64,000 nucleotides of DNA from Streptomyces albofaciens JCM 4342 (GCF_008634025.1 NZ_PDCM01000001.1:4372501-4436500); one strand, 5' to 3'; positions 8,789 to 17,146 are shown, counted from the first letter of the stretch. Made by a program: numbers and translations. Notes: generated by a model from the letters alone, not told the origin.

Positions 8789-9151
8789 CTACCCGGGCAG
8801 GGCTTCGGCCAGCGTGGCGGTGGGGTGGAAGAGCGCATGGGTGCGCGTGGTGTTCAGCAGGTGGAGGATGCGCGTGTCGTCGCACACCACCTTCAGCCGG
8901 CCTCGGCCCAGCACCGTCCAGTGGTGGGCGTCCAACAGGGCCTCCAGCCCTGAGCAGTCGAAGAATGTCACGGGGCGCAGATCGACCACGAGGACAGCCC
9001 CCCGGGGCTGCGTGAGGTACCGCAGGTGGCTGCGGACGGTGGGAGCGGTCCACATATCGATCTCCCCGCGAAGCTCGACCACGATGGCCCGCCCCAGCCG
9101 ATAGGTGTGCACCGCACGGCAGGGGGCAAGGTCTTCCGATGGGTGGGACAT
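8789..9151 (-). CDS. STAS-domain anti-anti-sigma protein
   Basis: A 120-residue STAS protein: IVVELRGEIDMWTAPTVRSHL, AVLVVDLRPVTFFDCSGLEALLDAHHW, then RLKVVCDDTRILHLLNTT. The motif FFDCSGLEAL is the canonical phospho-site loop of SpoIIAA/RsbV proteins (Ser in DCSG). ATG at 9151 with GGGAGG at good spacing. Such proteins release sigma factors by binding a RsbW/SpoIIAB-type kinase when unphosphorylated. No kinase is adjacent; the RsbW-like gene at 40295 is the nearest intact candidate, but that pairing is speculation. Confidence 0.85.
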   Translation of the reverse strand: MSHPSEDLAPCRAVHTYRLGRAIVVELRGEIDMWTAPTVRSHLRYLTQPRGAVLVVDLRPVTFFDCSGLEALLDAHHWTVLGRGRLKVVCDDTRILHLLNTTRTHALFHPTATLAEALPG

Positions 9152-10089
9152 TGCGGCCTCCCGAAAGCCGTGCCGCCAGCAATCTCATATGACCGCGGGC
9201 TGAGACAGGGGCAGCTGCCCGCATCGACCCTAAGGCGTCAGCCTCGACGGTGCACCGCGCAAACGATTCACACGGCCACCATCTCCTCGTTCGGGTGAAC
9301 CTGGACCGTTCGGCTTGCGGAACCGGCTGCGATGTCACGGGTGCGCTCGCCGAGATACCTCGTGCCACCGCAAGTGGCGGCGCCGGCGGGCACACGGGCG
9401 GCCGCGTTTGATCCCCCGACCAGGGCGTGCGGGGCTGCTGAGTTCACTGTGCGAGCGTGTGGGCCAGGGGCAAGAACCCCTGGGCCACGGTCCGGGCCCG
9501 GACCATCAGGTCCGGGGCACTGCCCGCCAAGACCCGGCCGGACTTCCGGCCGGATGAATGCACGCCGTTACCTCTACCTCCACGCACCGTACGCCCCATC
9601 TCTGCGGCGCGTATCCGGCCGGCGCCACGTCGGCCACTCGTCCAGCAAGCCGATTCCGGCTCTGCCCATGCTCTCTAGGTTGGAAGAAGCTGGCTGCCGT
9701 ACCCCCGCAGCCGGTCAGGTTGCCCGGCATCCCGGACCCCGATGTCGGGCAACCGTCTACAGCACCAGTACCGCCGCAGCAGCGGGTGCCGCTGCAGGAA
9801 GAGGGCGGCTGAGCCGACACGGCAAGGAGCGATGCGGAATTGTGAGTTCCCGTAGCGAGGAAAGCGCAAGGTAGTTCGTGCGGAAGTCGGCGGACGCTGC
9901 GCGTCGGCGCGTGGATGTGCCGGATGTCCCGGGTGTGCCGGATGAAGCATCCGAGGCCCCTCGTCTGAAGAACTACACGGGCAAGTACGGCAAGGTCACG
10001 CCGAAGCCCGGAAAGTGTTACCACGGCCGTTCCGTGCCGGTGAAGTCCGCGACCATTGCCCAGGCTGACCGTACGTATCGGCCATTACC
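9152..10089. other. Gene-poor stretch, one hairpin
   Basis: No frame carries a convincing gene. A perfect 8-bp stem with a 4-base loop (CCGGCCGG-ACTT-CCGGCCGG) sits at 9534-9553 and could terminate transcription. A plus-strand frame around 9880-10090 contains KNYTGKYGKVTPKPGKCYHG, which looks slightly protein-like but has no ribosome site or known family. Confidence 0.35.
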
Positions 10090-10293
10090 TCATGCAGCCG
10101 TTGAGCCCTCCTGCAGCGGTACGGCGTGCTCGTCGCCTGTGGCGAACTGGGCCCGCTGGATCTCGTACACAGCCAGGAACCTGCCGCCCGGTGCCGTGGC
10201 CGGGCCTACCGGCTCGGTGAAGGTGCCGGTTTCGGCGATCCTGCCGCCTTCCAGGAGGTGGATCAGAACGGTTGAGCGGGGTGAGTGGGAAAT
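10090..10293 (-). pseudogene. C-terminal remnant of an ABC exporter ATPase
   Basis: The last 67 codons of a minus frame read ISHSPRSTVLIHLLEGGRIA, then ETGTF and GGRFLAVYEIQRAQF. This matches the end of ABC multidrug/lipid exporter ATPases, where the switch His (ISHR-STV) is followed by D-x-I-x-VLEGGRI-x-E-x-GTH and GGRYAxLYxLQ. About ten residues are missing between the switch His and the LIHLLEGGR strand. The rest of the ATPase and the membrane domain are absent upstream. The reading frame ends in a normal TGA at 10090. It is the residue of a lost transporter. Confidence 0.6.
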
Positions 10294-11018
10294 CGGCACG
10301 GCAGGCCTCCGCGAGCTTCTACCGGCAGGTGCCGGCAACTGCGAGAAACTGCCGGTTGTGTACGGCGGCGAAGCCCGGCCCGCGCAATCTGGGGGCGGGC
10401 CTCGTTGGTGAGCGCGCGTCCGCTGCTGCCGCATCGCCCAGCGCGGCGTCCGGGGTTGAGATGTGGATGGGTAGCGGGAGCCGGTAACTGGGCGCTCATT
10501 GAGGCCAGTTGGCCGGGTGAAAGGCATAGGTGGCGCCAGTCCGCCCGTGCCTCGCCGCCGTCGGCGCTCGCGCCTGGTGTCGCGCCGCCCTCCGTGCCAT
10601 TGCCACCCTCGCATGCGCCCCTCCTGCCGCGCCATGAGGCCGCCAACAGCCGTATCCGTGCGGGTTATTGAGCCAGGCGCTGGCGCGCACGCGGGGCGTG
10701 GGTAGTGGGCGGCTTTACAGAAGTGCCCCTGTTGCTCCGATCTTTGGGGATGAGGAAACGATCACCCTTGTCGTGAATGGGCACGATGCCCCCATCAGCC
10801 GCTCTTGCCCGGGGAGTTCACATGATGCGTCGAGTGCGGCACCGGTCCGCGGCGGGGTCGCCGGCCCGGTCGGCCGCCGTTCGCGTCCGGGGGCTCCGAG
10901 GGCGGGCGGCGGTGCCGGCATGGCGGTTCTTCCCGGTGGCCACCGGAGGACCGTCCGCCGTCCCCGTACCCCGCACGCGCTCTCGCCGTGCGGTCGTTTC
11001 CCCCACCGAGGAGAACTG
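10294..11018. other. Intergenic, nothing recognisable
   Basis: About 725 bases between the ABC remnant and the first small secreted gene. Translations in all frames are low-complexity. The promoter of the gene at 11019 should lie near its right end, but no clear boxes are visible. Confidence 0.35.
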
Positions 11019-11330
11019 ATGAAGCGCATCACGATGGCCCTGGCTTCCGTCGGCACTGCCGTCGCCCTGACCGTGGGCCTGGCGGGCAGCTCCTACGCCT
11101 CCGCCGAAGGCGTCTTCCTGTACACCACCGCGGGCGGTGAGCAGGAGACCCTCGACAACCCCTCCGTCGACCGCTGCTACAACCGTGCCGGTGACGGGCA
11201 TGCCGTGAACCAGACCAACAAGACCGCCCTGGTCTTCCGGCGCGCCGGCTGTGTCGGCAGCGCGGAGCGGATCAGGCCGAAGCAGCACGCCTTCGACATC
11301 ACCTTCGAAAGCGTGGAATTCCCGAGCTGA
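11019..11330 (+). CDS. Small secreted protein, one crystallin-like unit
   Basis: A 103-residue preprotein. A Sec signal peptide (MKRITMALASVGTAVALTVG, cleavage near SSYASA-EG) leads to one domain of about 75 residues: EGVFLYTTAGGEQETLDNP, CYNRAGDGHAVNQT, LVFRRAGCVGS, ending FESVEFPS. Two cysteines (CY and GC) probably pair. The same unit occurs twice in the next gene, so this is a local family. The two-cysteine layout and closing F-x-SV-x-F strand recall small beta/gamma-crystallin-like secreted proteins, but I cannot assign a known family. ATG at 11019 follows GAGGAG. Function unknown; extracellular. Confidence 0.8.
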   Translation: MKRITMALASVGTAVALTVGLAGSSYASAEGVFLYTTAGGEQETLDNPSVDRCYNRAGDGHAVNQTNKTALVFRRAGCVGSAERIRPKQHAFDITFESVEFPS

Positions 11331-11336
11331 CCCTGC

Positions 11337-11362
11337 GGCGGTGGGCCTCCGGGCCCACCGCC
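11337..11362 (+). terminator. Hairpin after the first small secreted gene
   Basis: An 11-bp perfect stem (GGCGGTGGGCC / GGCCCACCGCC) with loop TCCG begins 7 bases after the stop at 11330. There is no U tract, as is common in Streptomyces. It probably separates this gene from its paralogue at 11408, though readthrough is possible. Confidence 0.7.
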
Positions 11363-11407
11363 CCCGTCCGTTGCCCCCGTACGTTTCCCGTTCAGAGAGG
11401 CCCCGCA

Positions 11408-11941
11408 GTGAACCGTTCCTCCCTCGCCGTGAGCATGGCGGCCGCCGTGGTCCTGGCCCTGCAGCCCGGCACCGCGTCGGCCACTCGGGGGCTGTTCACC
11501 TACACGCCCCCGCCCGTCGAGGAGGCGCTGCAAGCGCCCCGCGTCGGCACCTGCTACACGATGGACGGCGACGGCCCCGCCGAGAACCAGACCCGTTACG
11601 AGGCCGAGCTCTTCCGCGGTGCGAACTGCTCCGGCCTGGACCGCGTCCTCCGGCAGGGGCAGAGGCACAGGAACGCCGTCTTCAGCAGCGCTCGCTTCGT
11701 CGGCCACGGCTCCGCCGGCGGCTATTTCTCCTACTCCCTCGCCCCGCTTCCGGAGGCGCTGGAAAATCCACAGGCCGACCGCTGCATCGATATCCGCGGC
11801 GAGGGCCGCGCCGCCAACCGCACCGACAAGGTGGTGCTGCTGTTCAGCAGGCCCGGTTGTCCCGGCACGGCGAACGCCAAGATCTATGCGCATGAACGGG
11901 TTTCCCACAGTCGTTTCGAGAGCGTGGAATTCGTCAGCTGA
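11408..11941 (+). CDS. Secreted protein with two tandem crystallin-like units
   Basis: A 177-residue preprotein. The signal peptide (MNRSSLAVSMAAAVVLALQP, cleavage near TASA-TR) is followed by two copies of the domain in the upstream gene. Unit 1 (about 28-102) has GLFTYTPPPVEEALQ, CYTMDGDGPAENQT and LFRGANCSG. Unit 2 (about 104-177) has GYFSYSLAPLPEALENP, CIDIRGEGRAANRT, LFSRPGCPG and ends FESVEFVS. Each unit keeps two cysteines. GTG start with AGAGAGG upstream. The single-unit and double-unit neighbours imply duplication of the gene and of the domain. No enzyme motif is visible; a structural, inhibitor or lectin-like role is possible. Confidence 0.8.
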   Translation: MNRSSLAVSMAAAVVLALQPGTASATRGLFTYTPPPVEEALQAPRVGTCYTMDGDGPAENQTRYEAELFRGANCSGLDRVLRQGQRHRNAVFSSARFVGHGSAGGYFSYSLAPLPEALENPQADRCIDIRGEGRAANRTDKVVLLFSRPGCPGTANAKIYAHERVSHSRFESVEFVS

Positions 11942-11944
11942 CCG

Positions 11945-12106
11945 GGCTCGTCCCAAGCTGACGGGACTCGTCCCACCGTTCGCACTCGTCCCACCGCTCG
12001 GACCCGTCCCACCGCTCGGACGTGGCTCACCGGCCTGACGCGTCCCGGCGTCCGGAGGCCACTCACCGCCCCGACGCGGCCCACCGTCCGCACCGGTGTC
12101 ACCGTC
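11945..12106. repeat. Degenerate 18-bp minisatellite, nine units
   Basis: Nine contiguous 18-bp units starting right after the stop at 11941; a typical unit is CGCACTCGTCCCACCGCT. Units diverge steadily to the right. Being a multiple of three, the array stays open in several frames and gives spurious six-residue peptide repeats. There are no spacers between units. Confidence 0.75.
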
Positions 12107-12142
12107 CCCGCCCGCCGCTCGCGGCACCGTACGGAAACATAA

Positions 12143-12177
12143 AAACGCCCCGGTCCGCATTGACGGCCGGGGTGTTT
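12143..12177. terminator. Intrinsic-terminator-like hairpin upstream of helR
   Basis: Arms of 13 bases around a 9-base loop: AAACGCCCCGGTC pairs with GGCCGGGGTGTTT, including two G-U pairs. A-rich DNA precedes it and TTTCT follows, so it could work in both directions. It may end the secreted-protein transcript or act as a leader element ahead of helR. Confidence 0.6.
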
Positions 12178-12198
12178 CTCTGGGTATATTGGGCGTTT

Positions 12199-12226
12199 CC
12201 ATGTCTGAGATTTTCGTCATACATGG
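12199..12226. promoter_or_regulatory. Inverted repeat in the helR upstream region
   Basis: Ten-base arms CCATGTCTGA and TCATACATGG (one mismatch) flank the spacer GATTTTCG. It lies 39 bases upstream of the helR start in an unusually AT-rich patch. Its size and position suit a repressor or activator site. It does not look like the rifamycin-associated element as I remember it. Confidence 0.45.
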
Positions 12227-12264
12227 TTGGCCACTAGAGAACACGGTATCCGAGCGGAGCTGAA

Positions 12265-14634
12265 TTGTCAAACGAGGAATTGCGGCAGGAGCAGGAATTC
12301 ACCGATCTGCTCTACGAGCGCCTCGCCGAACTGCGGGCCGGAACCGAATCCGCCGTCGAGCGGGCGCTGCCGCTGGAGGGGAACAACTTCCAGGCGCGGC
12401 TGGAGCGCGATGTGACGGTGGCCGAGCAGTCCGGGCTGCTGGCCGCCCTCGACGCGGGGGAGAACGGCCTGTGCTTCGGGCGGCTGGCGTTCCAGGACGG
12501 CGCCGACCACCACATCGGCCGCATCGGCATCCGCCGTGACGACGCGGACCGTACGCCGCTGGTCATCGACTGGCGGGCGGAGGTCGCCCGCCCGTTCTAC
12601 CTCGCCACCGGCCACACCCCCATGGGTCTGCGCCGCCGGCGCCACATCACCACGTCGGGGCGGAAGGTCACCGCCCTGCACGACGAGATCCTGGACCTCA
12701 CCGACGCCGAACGCACCGGCCACGAGGCCGCCGACGCGGACGCCGTGCTCCTGGCCGCGCTGGACGCCGCCCGTACCGGCCGGATGCACGACATCGTGCA
12801 GACCATCCAGGCCGAGCAGGACCGGATCATCCGCGCCCCGCACCGCGGCGTACTGGTCGTGGAGGGCGGCCCGGGCACCGGCAAGACCGCCGTCGCCCTG
12901 CACCGCGCCGCGTACCTGCTCTACGAGCACCGCGAGCTGCTGGCCCGCCGGGCCGTGCTGATCGTCGGTCCCAACCCGGCCTTCCTCGGCTACATCGACG
13001 AGGTGCTGCCCTCGCTCGGCGAGACGGGCGTGCTGCTCGCCACGCCCGCCGAACTGTTCCCCGGCGTGATCGCGACCGGCACCGACACCGCGCGGGCCGC
13101 CGAGGTCAAGGGCGGCGCGGCGATGGCCGACGCGCTGGCGGCGTACGTACGCGACCGGCAGGCGCTGCCCGATCCGGCCCTTGTCATCGACCACGAGGAC
13201 GGCGAGCTGGTGCTGGACGCGGACATCGCCGCGGCGGCCCGGGAGCACGCGCGCGCCACCCGGCTGCCGCACAACCTGGCCCGCCCGTACTTCGCGTTCC
13301 ACGTCATCGACGCCCTCACCGCGCAGCTGGCCGACCGGATCGGCGCCGACCCGTACGGCGGCCCGAACCTGCTCGGCCCGGACGACATCGCCCAGATCGG
13401 CAAGGCGGTGGCCGCCGACCCCGAGGTGCACGCCGCCATCCAGGAGCTGTGGCCCTCGCTCACGCCGCAGCAACTGGTCGCGGATTTCCTCGCCGACCCG
13501 GTGCACCTGCCGGACGCCGACGCGGACGCCATCCGCCGTACGCCCCGCCACCACGGGCCCTGGCCCGCGGAGGAAGAGTGGACGCCCGCGGACGTGCCGC
13601 TGCTGGACGAGGCCGCCGAACTCCTCGGCGAGGACGACACGGCCGCGCGCGCCGCCGAGGAGTCGGAGCGTCAGGAGCGCATCAAGTACGCGCAGGGCGT
13701 GCTCGACCTCTCGTACGGCTCCCGCACCCAGGAGTTCGAGGACAAGGACGACGAGGACTCCGAAGTGCTGGCCGCGCACGACCTGATCGACGCGGACCGG
13801 CTCGCCGACCGGCAGGAGGAGGCCGACCACCGCAGCGCCGCCGAACGGGCGGCGGCCGACCGCACCTGGGCGTTCGGGCACATCATCGTGGACGAGGCGC
13901 AGGAGCTGTCCCCGATGACCTGGCGGCTGCTGATGCGCCGCTGCCCGACCCGCTCGATGACGCTGGTCGGCGACCCGGCGCAGACCGCGGAGCCGGGCGG
14001 CTGCGGCGCGTGGGAATCGATCCTCGCGCCGTACGTGGAGGACCGCTGGGAGCACGTCCGGCTGGGTGTCAACTACCGCACCCCGAGCGAGATCATGGAG
14101 ATCGCGGCGGCGGTTCCCCGCTCCGAGAACCCCTCCTTCGAACCGCCCAGCTCGATCCGCTCGACCGGCGTACGCCCCTGGGCGCTCGGCATCACCGCCG
14201 ACGACCTGCCGCGGGCGGTCGCCGACGCGGTCGTACGGGAGACGGCCGGCGGTGCGGCGGAGGGCCGGCTCGCGGTCATCGCCCCGGGGACGTACCACGC
14301 CGCCCTGTACGCCGCGCTGTCCGCGGCCGTGCCGGAGGCCTCCACCGGCCCGGACCTCGACCTGACCCGCCCGGTCGTGCTGCTCGACCCGCGGCAGGCC
14401 AAGGGCCTGGAATTCGACACCGTGGTCGTGGTCGAACCGGCGGAGTTCGGCACGAGCGACCTGTATGTGGCGCTCACCCGGGCCACCCAGCGGCTGGGGG
14501 TGATACACGCGGCGGCCCTTCCGGAGGCGCTGCGGTCCCTGGCGGAGGGGGAGCCGCAACAGGGAGCGGCAGCGGAAGCGGGAGAGGCAGCGGCAGCGGA
14601 GGCGGAAACGGAGGCGGTCGGCGCCGGCCGCTGA
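12265..14634 (+). CDS. helR: HelR/HelD-type RNA polymerase recycling ATPase
   Basis: A 789-residue UvrD-like motor protein of the HelD family. The N-terminal antiparallel coiled coil (about residues 1-65: ELRQEQEFTDLLYERLAELR) is the arm that HelD proteins insert into RNA polymerase. Walker A is GGPGTGKTAVALHRAAYLLY (about 201), Walker B is HIIVDEAQELSPM (about 540), and the C-terminal motif is ARQAKGLEFDTVVVVEP followed by LYVALTRATQRL. The tail after about 755 is a low-complexity Glu/Ala stretch. In Streptomyces, HelR dislodges stalled or rifamycin-bound polymerase and confers tolerance; I assign helR on domain grounds. TTG start at 12265 with GGAGC upstream. Regulation may involve the inverted repeat at 12199. 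Confidence 0.85.
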   Translation: MSNEELRQEQEFTDLLYERLAELRAGTESAVERALPLEGNNFQARLERDVTVAEQSGLLAALDAGENGLCFGRLAFQDGADHHIGRIGIRRDDADRTPLVIDWRAEVARPFYLATGHTPMGLRRRRHITTSGRKVTALHDEILDLTDAERTGHEAADADAVLLAALDAARTGRMHDIVQTIQAEQDRIIRAPHRGVLVVEGGPGTGKTAVALHRAAYLLYEHRELLARRAVLIVGPNPAFLGYIDEVLPSLGETGVLLATPAELFPGVIATGTDTARAAEVKGGAAMADALAAYVRDRQALPDPALVIDHEDGELVLDADIAAAAREHARATRLPHNLARPYFAFHVIDALTAQLADRIGADPYGGPNLLGPDDIAQIGKAVAADPEVHAAIQELWPSLTPQQLVADFLADPVHLPDADADAIRRTPRHHGPWPAEEEWTPADVPLLDEAAELLGEDDTAARAAEESERQERIKYAQGVLDLSYGSRTQEFEDKDDEDSEVLAAHDLIDADRLADRQEEADHRSAAERAAADRTWAFGHIIVDEAQELSPMTWRLLMRRCPTRSMTLVGDPAQTAEPGGCGAWESILAPYVEDRWEHVRLGVNYRTPSEIMEIAAAVPRSENPSFEPPSSIRSTGVRPWALGITADDLPRAVADAVVRETAGGAAEGRLAVIAPGTYHAALYAALSAAVPEASTGPDLDLTRPVVLLDPRQAKGLEFDTVVVVEPAEFGTSDLYVALTRATQRLGVIHAAALPEALRSLAEGEPQQGAAAEAGEAAAAEAETEAVGAGR

Positions 14635-14879
14635 CCGTACGGCAGGGCCTGCCTCCCCGGCCGGGGCCCGTACGGTACGGCCTGGCTCCCGGCCGGGACC
14701 CGTACGGACGGGGCGCCGCGCACCGCGCGCGGCGCCCCGTCCCCGGCGGCTCCTCCACCGGCCGGTTTGCCGGACCGGCAAAGACCCTTGGACGCGGTGC
14801 GGGTCCCCTCGGATGATCACAACGGCGACGCACCGTACGGGTACCGCACGGCGCCGGACAACGGAACGAGGAGACCGCC

Positions 14880-15887
14880 ATGTCCCAGCCCACCGACACG
14901 GCCACCCCGCCCCACGAGGGGCACCAGGCGCAACACCGGCTGGTGGACGTCCCCGGCGGACGCGTCCACCTGGTCGAACAGGGCACCGGCCCGCTGGTAC
15001 TGCTGCTCCACGGCTTCCCCGAGACCTGGCGCTCCTGGCGGCACCAGCTGCCGGCGCTGGCCGCCGCGGGCTTCCGTGCCGTCGCCCTGGACGTCCGCGG
15101 TTACGGGCGCTCCTCGAAGCCGGCCGAGGTCGCCGCGTACCGGATGACGGCGCACGTCGCCGACAACGTCGCGGTCGTCCACGCCCTGGGCGAGGACACC
15201 GCGACCGTCGTCGGCCACGACTGGGGTGCCACCATCGCCGCCGACACCGCGCTGCTGCGGCCCGATGTCTTCACCGCCGTCGGACTGCTGGGCGTGCCGT
15301 ACGCACCCCGCAACGGCGTCCGGCCGACGGACGCCTTCGGGATGGCCGGCGGCGACGAGGAGTTCTACGTCGGCTACTTCCAGCGGCCCGGCCGGGCGGA
15401 GGCGGAGATCGAGCCGGATGTCCGCGGCTGGCTGGCCGGCTTCTACGCCAGCCTGTCCGCCGACACCATGGCCCCCGAAGGCAGCCCCAGCTGCTTCTTC
15501 GTGCCGCCCGGCGGGAAAATGTCCGACCGGTTCGTCCGCGATGCCCGCCCGGCCTGGCTCTCCGAGGCGGAACTCGACGAGCTGGCCGAGGAGTTCGAGC
15601 GTACGGGCCTCACCGGCGGCCTCAACCGCTACCGCAACGTCGACCGGGACTGGGAGGACCTCGCCCCCTGGGACGGCGCCCCCATCACGCAGCCCTCCCT
15701 CTTCATCGGCGGCGAACACGACTCCTCCACCACATGGATGGCCGACGCCATCGAAGCCTTTCCCACCACCCTCCCAGGGCTGTCGGCCGCCCACCTGCTC
15801 AAGGGCTGCGGACACTGGGTCCAGCAGGAACGGCCCGACGAGGTGAACCGCATCCTGACCGGCTGGCTCCGCTCCCTGGCCTCCTGA
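14880..15887 (+). CDS. Alpha/beta-hydrolase, epoxide-hydrolase-like
   Basis: A 335-residue cytoplasmic enzyme. The oxyanion-hole motif is HGFPETWRSWRHQLPAL (about residue 44) and the nucleophile elbow is VVGHDWGATIA, with Asp as nucleophile as in epoxide hydrolases and haloalkane dehalogenases. The acid is probably in GGEHDSST and the general base is His in GCGHWVQQERPDEV near the C-terminus. The cap region contains Tyr residues that could polarise an epoxide. HGFP and GHDWG together favour epoxide hydrolase. ATG at 14880 after CGAGGAGACC. It is a single gene; substrate unknown. Confidence 0.82.
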   Translation: MSQPTDTATPPHEGHQAQHRLVDVPGGRVHLVEQGTGPLVLLLHGFPETWRSWRHQLPALAAAGFRAVALDVRGYGRSSKPAEVAAYRMTAHVADNVAVVHALGEDTATVVGHDWGATIAADTALLRPDVFTAVGLLGVPYAPRNGVRPTDAFGMAGGDEEFYVGYFQRPGRAEAEIEPDVRGWLAGFYASLSADTMAPEGSPSCFFVPPGGKMSDRFVRDARPAWLSEAELDELAEEFERTGLTGGLNRYRNVDRDWEDLAPWDGAPITQPSLFIGGEHDSSTTWMADAIEAFPTTLPGLSAAHLLKGCGHWVQQERPDEVNRILTGWLRSLAS

Positions 15888-15901
15888 CCTGGCCTCCTGG
15901 C

Positions 15902-15952
15902 CTGTCCTGACCTGAGCTGTCCTGACCTGAGCTGTCCTGACCGGGCGCCCGG
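15902..15952. repeat. 15-bp direct repeats plus a 12-bp palindrome
   Basis: Two full copies and one partial copy of CTGTCCTGACCTGAG (15902-15942) are followed by the palindrome CCGGGCGCCCGG (15941-15952). The hairpin lies between the convergent hydrolase and short-chain dehydrogenase genes and may terminate both. Confidence 0.55.
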
Positions 15953-15956
15953 GGCA

Positions 15957-16733
15957 TTACTGGGCGCTCGCGGTCGGCCGTACGACGAGTTCGTTCACGT
16001 CGACGTCCGCCGGCTGCGCGACCGCGAAGGCGATGGCGGAGGCGACCGCGGTGGCCGGCATGGCCACCGCGCGGTAGTCCCGCATCGCCTGCCGGGCCAG
16101 CGGATCGCCGATGCCGTCGGCGAGTTCGGACTCGGTGACGCCGGGGGAGACGACGGTGACGCGAAGGTCGCCGCCGGACTCCTGCCGCAGCCCCTCGGAG
16201 AGCGCGCGCACCGCGAACTTCGTGGCGCAGTAGACCGCCGCGGTGGGCGACACCTCGTACGCGCCGACCGACGCGATGTTCACGAAGTGCCCGCCGCCCT
16301 GCGCCCGCATCACGGGCAGCGCGGCGGCGATCCCGTGCAGCACACCGCGCACGTTCACATCGAGCATCCGGTCCCACTCCGCGGTCCGCAGCGCCTCCAG
16401 CGGCGACAGCGGCATCACACCGGCGTTGTTCACGAGCACGTCCACCCGCCCGTAGGCGGCACGCGCGGCGTCCACGAAGGCCCGTACGTCCGCGGCGTCG
16501 GTGACGTCCAGCCGCCGGTACGCCGCCGCGTGCCCTTCGGCGGTGAGCCGCTCGGCCAGTGCCGCCAGCCGCTCGGTGCGACGTGCGCCGAGGAAGACGC
16601 GATGGCCGTCGGCGGCCAGTCGGCACGCGGTCGCCTCGCCTATGCCGCTGCTCGCACCGGTGATCAGGACGACCTTGCCGGGGGTGGTGGTGTCCGCGGT
16701 CTCGCCACCGTATGCGCTCGGGTTGGAGTTCAT
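15957..16733 (-). CDS. Short-chain dehydrogenase/reductase
   Basis: A 258-residue classical SDR. The NAD(P)-binding motif is VLITGASSGIGEATACRLA, with ARR later suggesting NADP preference. LVNNAGVMPLSPLEAL is the NNAG strand, Ser is in IASVGAYEVSPTAA, and the catalytic pair is YCATKFAVRALSEGL. VSPGVTESELADGI closes the fold. I use the ATG at 16733, preceded by GAAAGG; a GTG 36 bases upstream would add a poorly conserved leader. It probably reduces or oxidises a small alcohol or ketone. No operon partner. Confidence 0.85.
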   Translation of the reverse strand: MNSNPSAYGGETADTTTPGKVVLITGASSGIGEATACRLAADGHRVFLGARRTERLAALAERLTAEGHAAAYRRLDVTDAADVRAFVDAARAAYGRVDVLVNNAGVMPLSPLEALRTAEWDRMLDVNVRGVLHGIAAALPVMRAQGGGHFVNIASVGAYEVSPTAAVYCATKFAVRALSEGLRQESGGDLRVTVVSPGVTESELADGIGDPLARQAMRDYRAVAMPATAVASAIAFAVAQPADVDVNELVVRPTASAQ

Positions 16734-16828
16734 GCCGTGCCTTTCAGGGGGCTTCACGTGCTTGTTCACGTGCTTGCCCTATGAGGCTGCGGCAGGGCTT
16801 ACGGTCTGACCAGGGCGGACTGTGCCTG

Positions 16829-16888
16829 GGTGGCTTGTGTCCGGATGGCTGGTATCCGGGTGGCTTGTATCGGGGTTGCTCGTGTCCA
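16829..16888. repeat. Four 15-bp tandem units
   Basis: Four contiguous units like GGTGGCTTGTGTCCG between the SDR start and the XRE gene end. Divergence is about two to five bases per unit. It lies about 60 bases from a separate 9-bp array. Confidence 0.65.
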
Positions 16889-16909
16889 GGTGTCCCGCAC
16901 CCCCTCTCC

Positions 16910-17119
16910 TCATCGGCAGCTCCTTCGTCGGTACCCGGCGTCCGTCCGCCGGGAGGCCCGGGAGGCCCGGGAGGTCCGGGAGGTCCGGGAGGTCCGGGAG
17001 GTCCGGGAGGTCCGGGAGGTCCGGGAGGTCCGGGAGGTCCGGGAGAAGCGTGGCTCGGATCCGATGGCGTACAGGCCGAACCAGTCGTCCTGCCGCAGCC
17101 GCCGCATCCGCCGCAGCAC
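16910..17119 (-). CDS. Possible small ORF with Ser-Arg-Thr repeats
   Basis: A minus-strand frame of about 69 residues begins LRRMRRLRQDDWFGLYAIGS and then runs through the 9-bp array as consecutive (S-R-T) triplets before an Arg-rich end. The first 25 residues look protein-like. However, no clear ribosome site precedes the GTG start and the repeat part is simply translated minisatellite. It follows the XRE gene on the same strand. I regard it as doubtful. Confidence 0.22.
   Translation of the reverse strand: MLRRMRRLRQDDWFGLYAIGSEPRFSRTSRTSRTSRTSRTSRTSRTSRTSRASRASRRTDAGYRRRSCR
16951..17040. repeat. Ten perfect 9-bp tandem repeats
   Basis: Two copies of GGGAGGCCC followed by eight copies of GGGAGGTCC, then a partial copy. 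The array is homogeneous, so it is recent or actively slipping. It lies in the 3' flank of the XRE regulator. It is open in several frames, producing false collagen-like and Asp-Leu-Pro repeat proteins. Confidence 0.9.
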
Positions 17120-17146
17120 CAGCGGGCCCTGAGCCCGTTCCGTCCA

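Noticed and set aside
8145..9395. A 416-codon minus frame covering the STAS gene at 8789
   Set aside because: It is out of frame with the STAS domain and shows no domain or start signal.
12120..12264. Rifamycin-associated element upstream of helR
   Set aside because: No sequence there resembled the element as I remember it; the inverted repeat found has different arms and spacing.
12268..14820. An 850-codon open frame antisense to helR
   Set aside because: It is a GC-bias shadow: composition is Arg/Gly/Val-rich with no domains, and the opposite strand encodes a full HelR protein.
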